DNA of 64,000 nucleotides from Neobacillus sp. FSL H8-0543 (GTDB lineage: Bacteria; Bacillota; Bacilli; Bacillales; Cytobacillaceae). Below are positions 63,217 to 64,000 of the stretch, piece by piece; position 1 is the stretch's first letter, and every line of letters starts with the position of its first letter. The translations under genes and the position numbers were made by a program. The stretch lies in contig NZ_CP151943.1 of NCBI RefSeq assembly GCF_038592905.1, forward strand, positions 2,420,501-2,484,500, in the 5' to 3' direction. The notes beneath the pieces are model-generated. The model had not been told where the DNA came from and did not search any database. It was given only the letters and a program-made list of their open reading frames with translations.

Positions 63217-63989
63217 TTTTTTGCTCCTCCCGCTTTACCGGTATCCGAAACCTTCCTCAAATCCGGGCCTTTAATGAAATATGTTTGAACAATCATGAAA
63301 ATATTACCAACTACCCAATACAATGAAAGAGCTGCTGGGAAACTAAACGCAAAAACAACAATCATGATTGGCATCATCCAAAGCATCATCGCCATTTGCG
63401 GGTTATGCTCCTGACCAGCCATCATTAGCTTTTGCTGGATAAAGGTTGTAATACCAGCAACGATTGGTAAAATAAAATATGGATCCTTTTCACCAAGATC
63501 AAACCAAAGGAAGTTTTGTTCAGCAATTTCCCGTGTTCTTGAAATTGCATGATAAAAACCGATTAAAATTGGCATTTGAACTATTAAAGGAAAACAGCCT
63601 GCCATTGGATTTACGCCATGCTTTTGAAATAAAGCCATTGTTTCTTGCTGCAATTTTTGCTGTGTTTTTTGATCTTTAGAGCTGTACTTCTCACGAAGTG
63701 CTTTCATTTCAGGCTGCAGAGCCTGCATTGCCTTTGAACTTCTCGTTTGCTTAATCATAAGCGGTAACATAACTAATCGAATTAAGATTGTAACCACAAT
63801 TAGCGATAAACCAAAGCTGCCGCCAAGAATTTCAGCACCTTTAACGATCAGCCATGATAGCGGATAAACAATATACTCATTCCAAAAACCTGTACTTTCA
63901 GCATTAATCGGTTTGGTAATTTCTGTACACCCTGCTAAGAACAAAACAACAGAAAGGATGCCGAGCATTAGTAATATTCTTTTTTTCAA
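63213..63989 (-). CDS. spoIIIJ: Membrane protein insertase YidC (SpoIIIJ type)
   Basis: A 258-residue insertase: lipobox LAGC near residue 21, five TM helices, cytoplasmic hairpin ([43 protein letters not shown]), and the TM core [21 protein letters not shown]. The conserved positively charged groove residue (Arg of LIRLVMLPL) is present. It inserts membrane proteins and is needed in sporulation. Start TTG 63989 fits homologues, but the frame stays open to the window end, so an upstream start cannot be excluded. The rnpA and rpmH genes, then oriC and dnaA, should follow beyond the window. Confidence 0.95.
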   Translation of the reverse strand: MKKRILLMLGILSVVLFLAGCTEITKPINAESTGFWNEYIVYPLSWLIVKGAEILGGSFGLSLIVVTILIRLVMLPLMIKQTRSSKAMQALQPEMKALREKYSSKDQKTQQKLQQETMALFQKHGVNPMAGCFPLIVQMPILIGFYHAISRTREIAEQNFLWFDLGEKDPYFILPIVAGITTFIQQKLMMAGQEHNPQMAMMLWMMPIMIVVFAFSFPAALSLYWVVGNIFMIVQTYFIKGPDLRKVSDTGKAGGAKK

Positions 63990-64000
63990 CCGAGTTTTCC

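Overview
The window is a piece of a low-GC, endospore-forming Bacillaceae chromosome (Neobacillus- or Bacillus-like) lying just beside the replication origin. From 29 kb to the right end it carries the conserved origin-proximal gene order: rlmH, htrC, walJ-walI-walH-walK-walR, a tRNA cluster, purA, dnaC, rplI, gdpP, yybS, rpsR, ssb, rpsF, ychF, yyaC, parB, parA, noc, rsmG, mnmG, mnmE, jag, yidC. Nearly all of these are on the minus strand, pointing away from an origin that should lie a few kb beyond base 64000. noc, yyaC and the SpoIIIJ-type YidC, together with parA/parB and two good parS sites, indicate a spore-former.

Layout. 1-8.1 kb: the end of an RluF-type pseudouridine synthase, a membrane-anchored kinase-like protein lacking catalytic motifs, a TRM11-like methyltransferase and an oppABCDF peptide importer. 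8.4-12.8 kb: a small DUF3899 membrane protein, a FemA/B-family aminoacyltransferase, an ABM monooxygenase and two Gfo/Idh/MocA dehydrogenases. 12.9-23.5 kb: a disaccharide phosphorolysis locus with two GH65 phosphorylases, beta-phosphoglucomutase, an ABC importer without its ATPase, a YesL-like protein and a LacI regulator. It is read from a sigma-A-type promoter overlapped by LacI-type palindromes and a cre-like site.

23.9-28.8 kb: a 4.9-kb segment bounded by a perfect 27-bp direct repeat of the rlmH 3' end. It holds a LysR regulator and a divergent flavin monooxygenase/esterase/flavin reductase operon. The layout is that of a staphylococcal SCC-type insertion at rlmH, but no recombinase is present. 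This is the most striking observation in the window.

38.6-39.7 kb: tRNA genes Lys, Glu, fMet, Asp and Phe (transcription order), interleaved with partial copies of the 5' parts of tRNA-Lys, tRNA-fMet and tRNA-Phe. The three longer copies break right after the same GAGCA motif. 41.3-42.6 kb: a frameshifted NERD-domain gene and six tandem copies of a 52-bp repeat. On the minus strand each repeat has a Shine-Dalgarno sequence and a 12-codon open frame in five of six copies; the variants make up all four combinations of two two-state modules.

Other signals: DnaA-box clusters beside rlmH and between mnmE and jag, PurR boxes at purA, a WalR-like box upstream of an M23 peptidase, and a dispersed palindromic repeat in at least four intergenic sites. 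Start codons were moved where a Shine-Dalgarno sequence favoured an internal start. All functional names rest on recognition of protein families; no database search was run.
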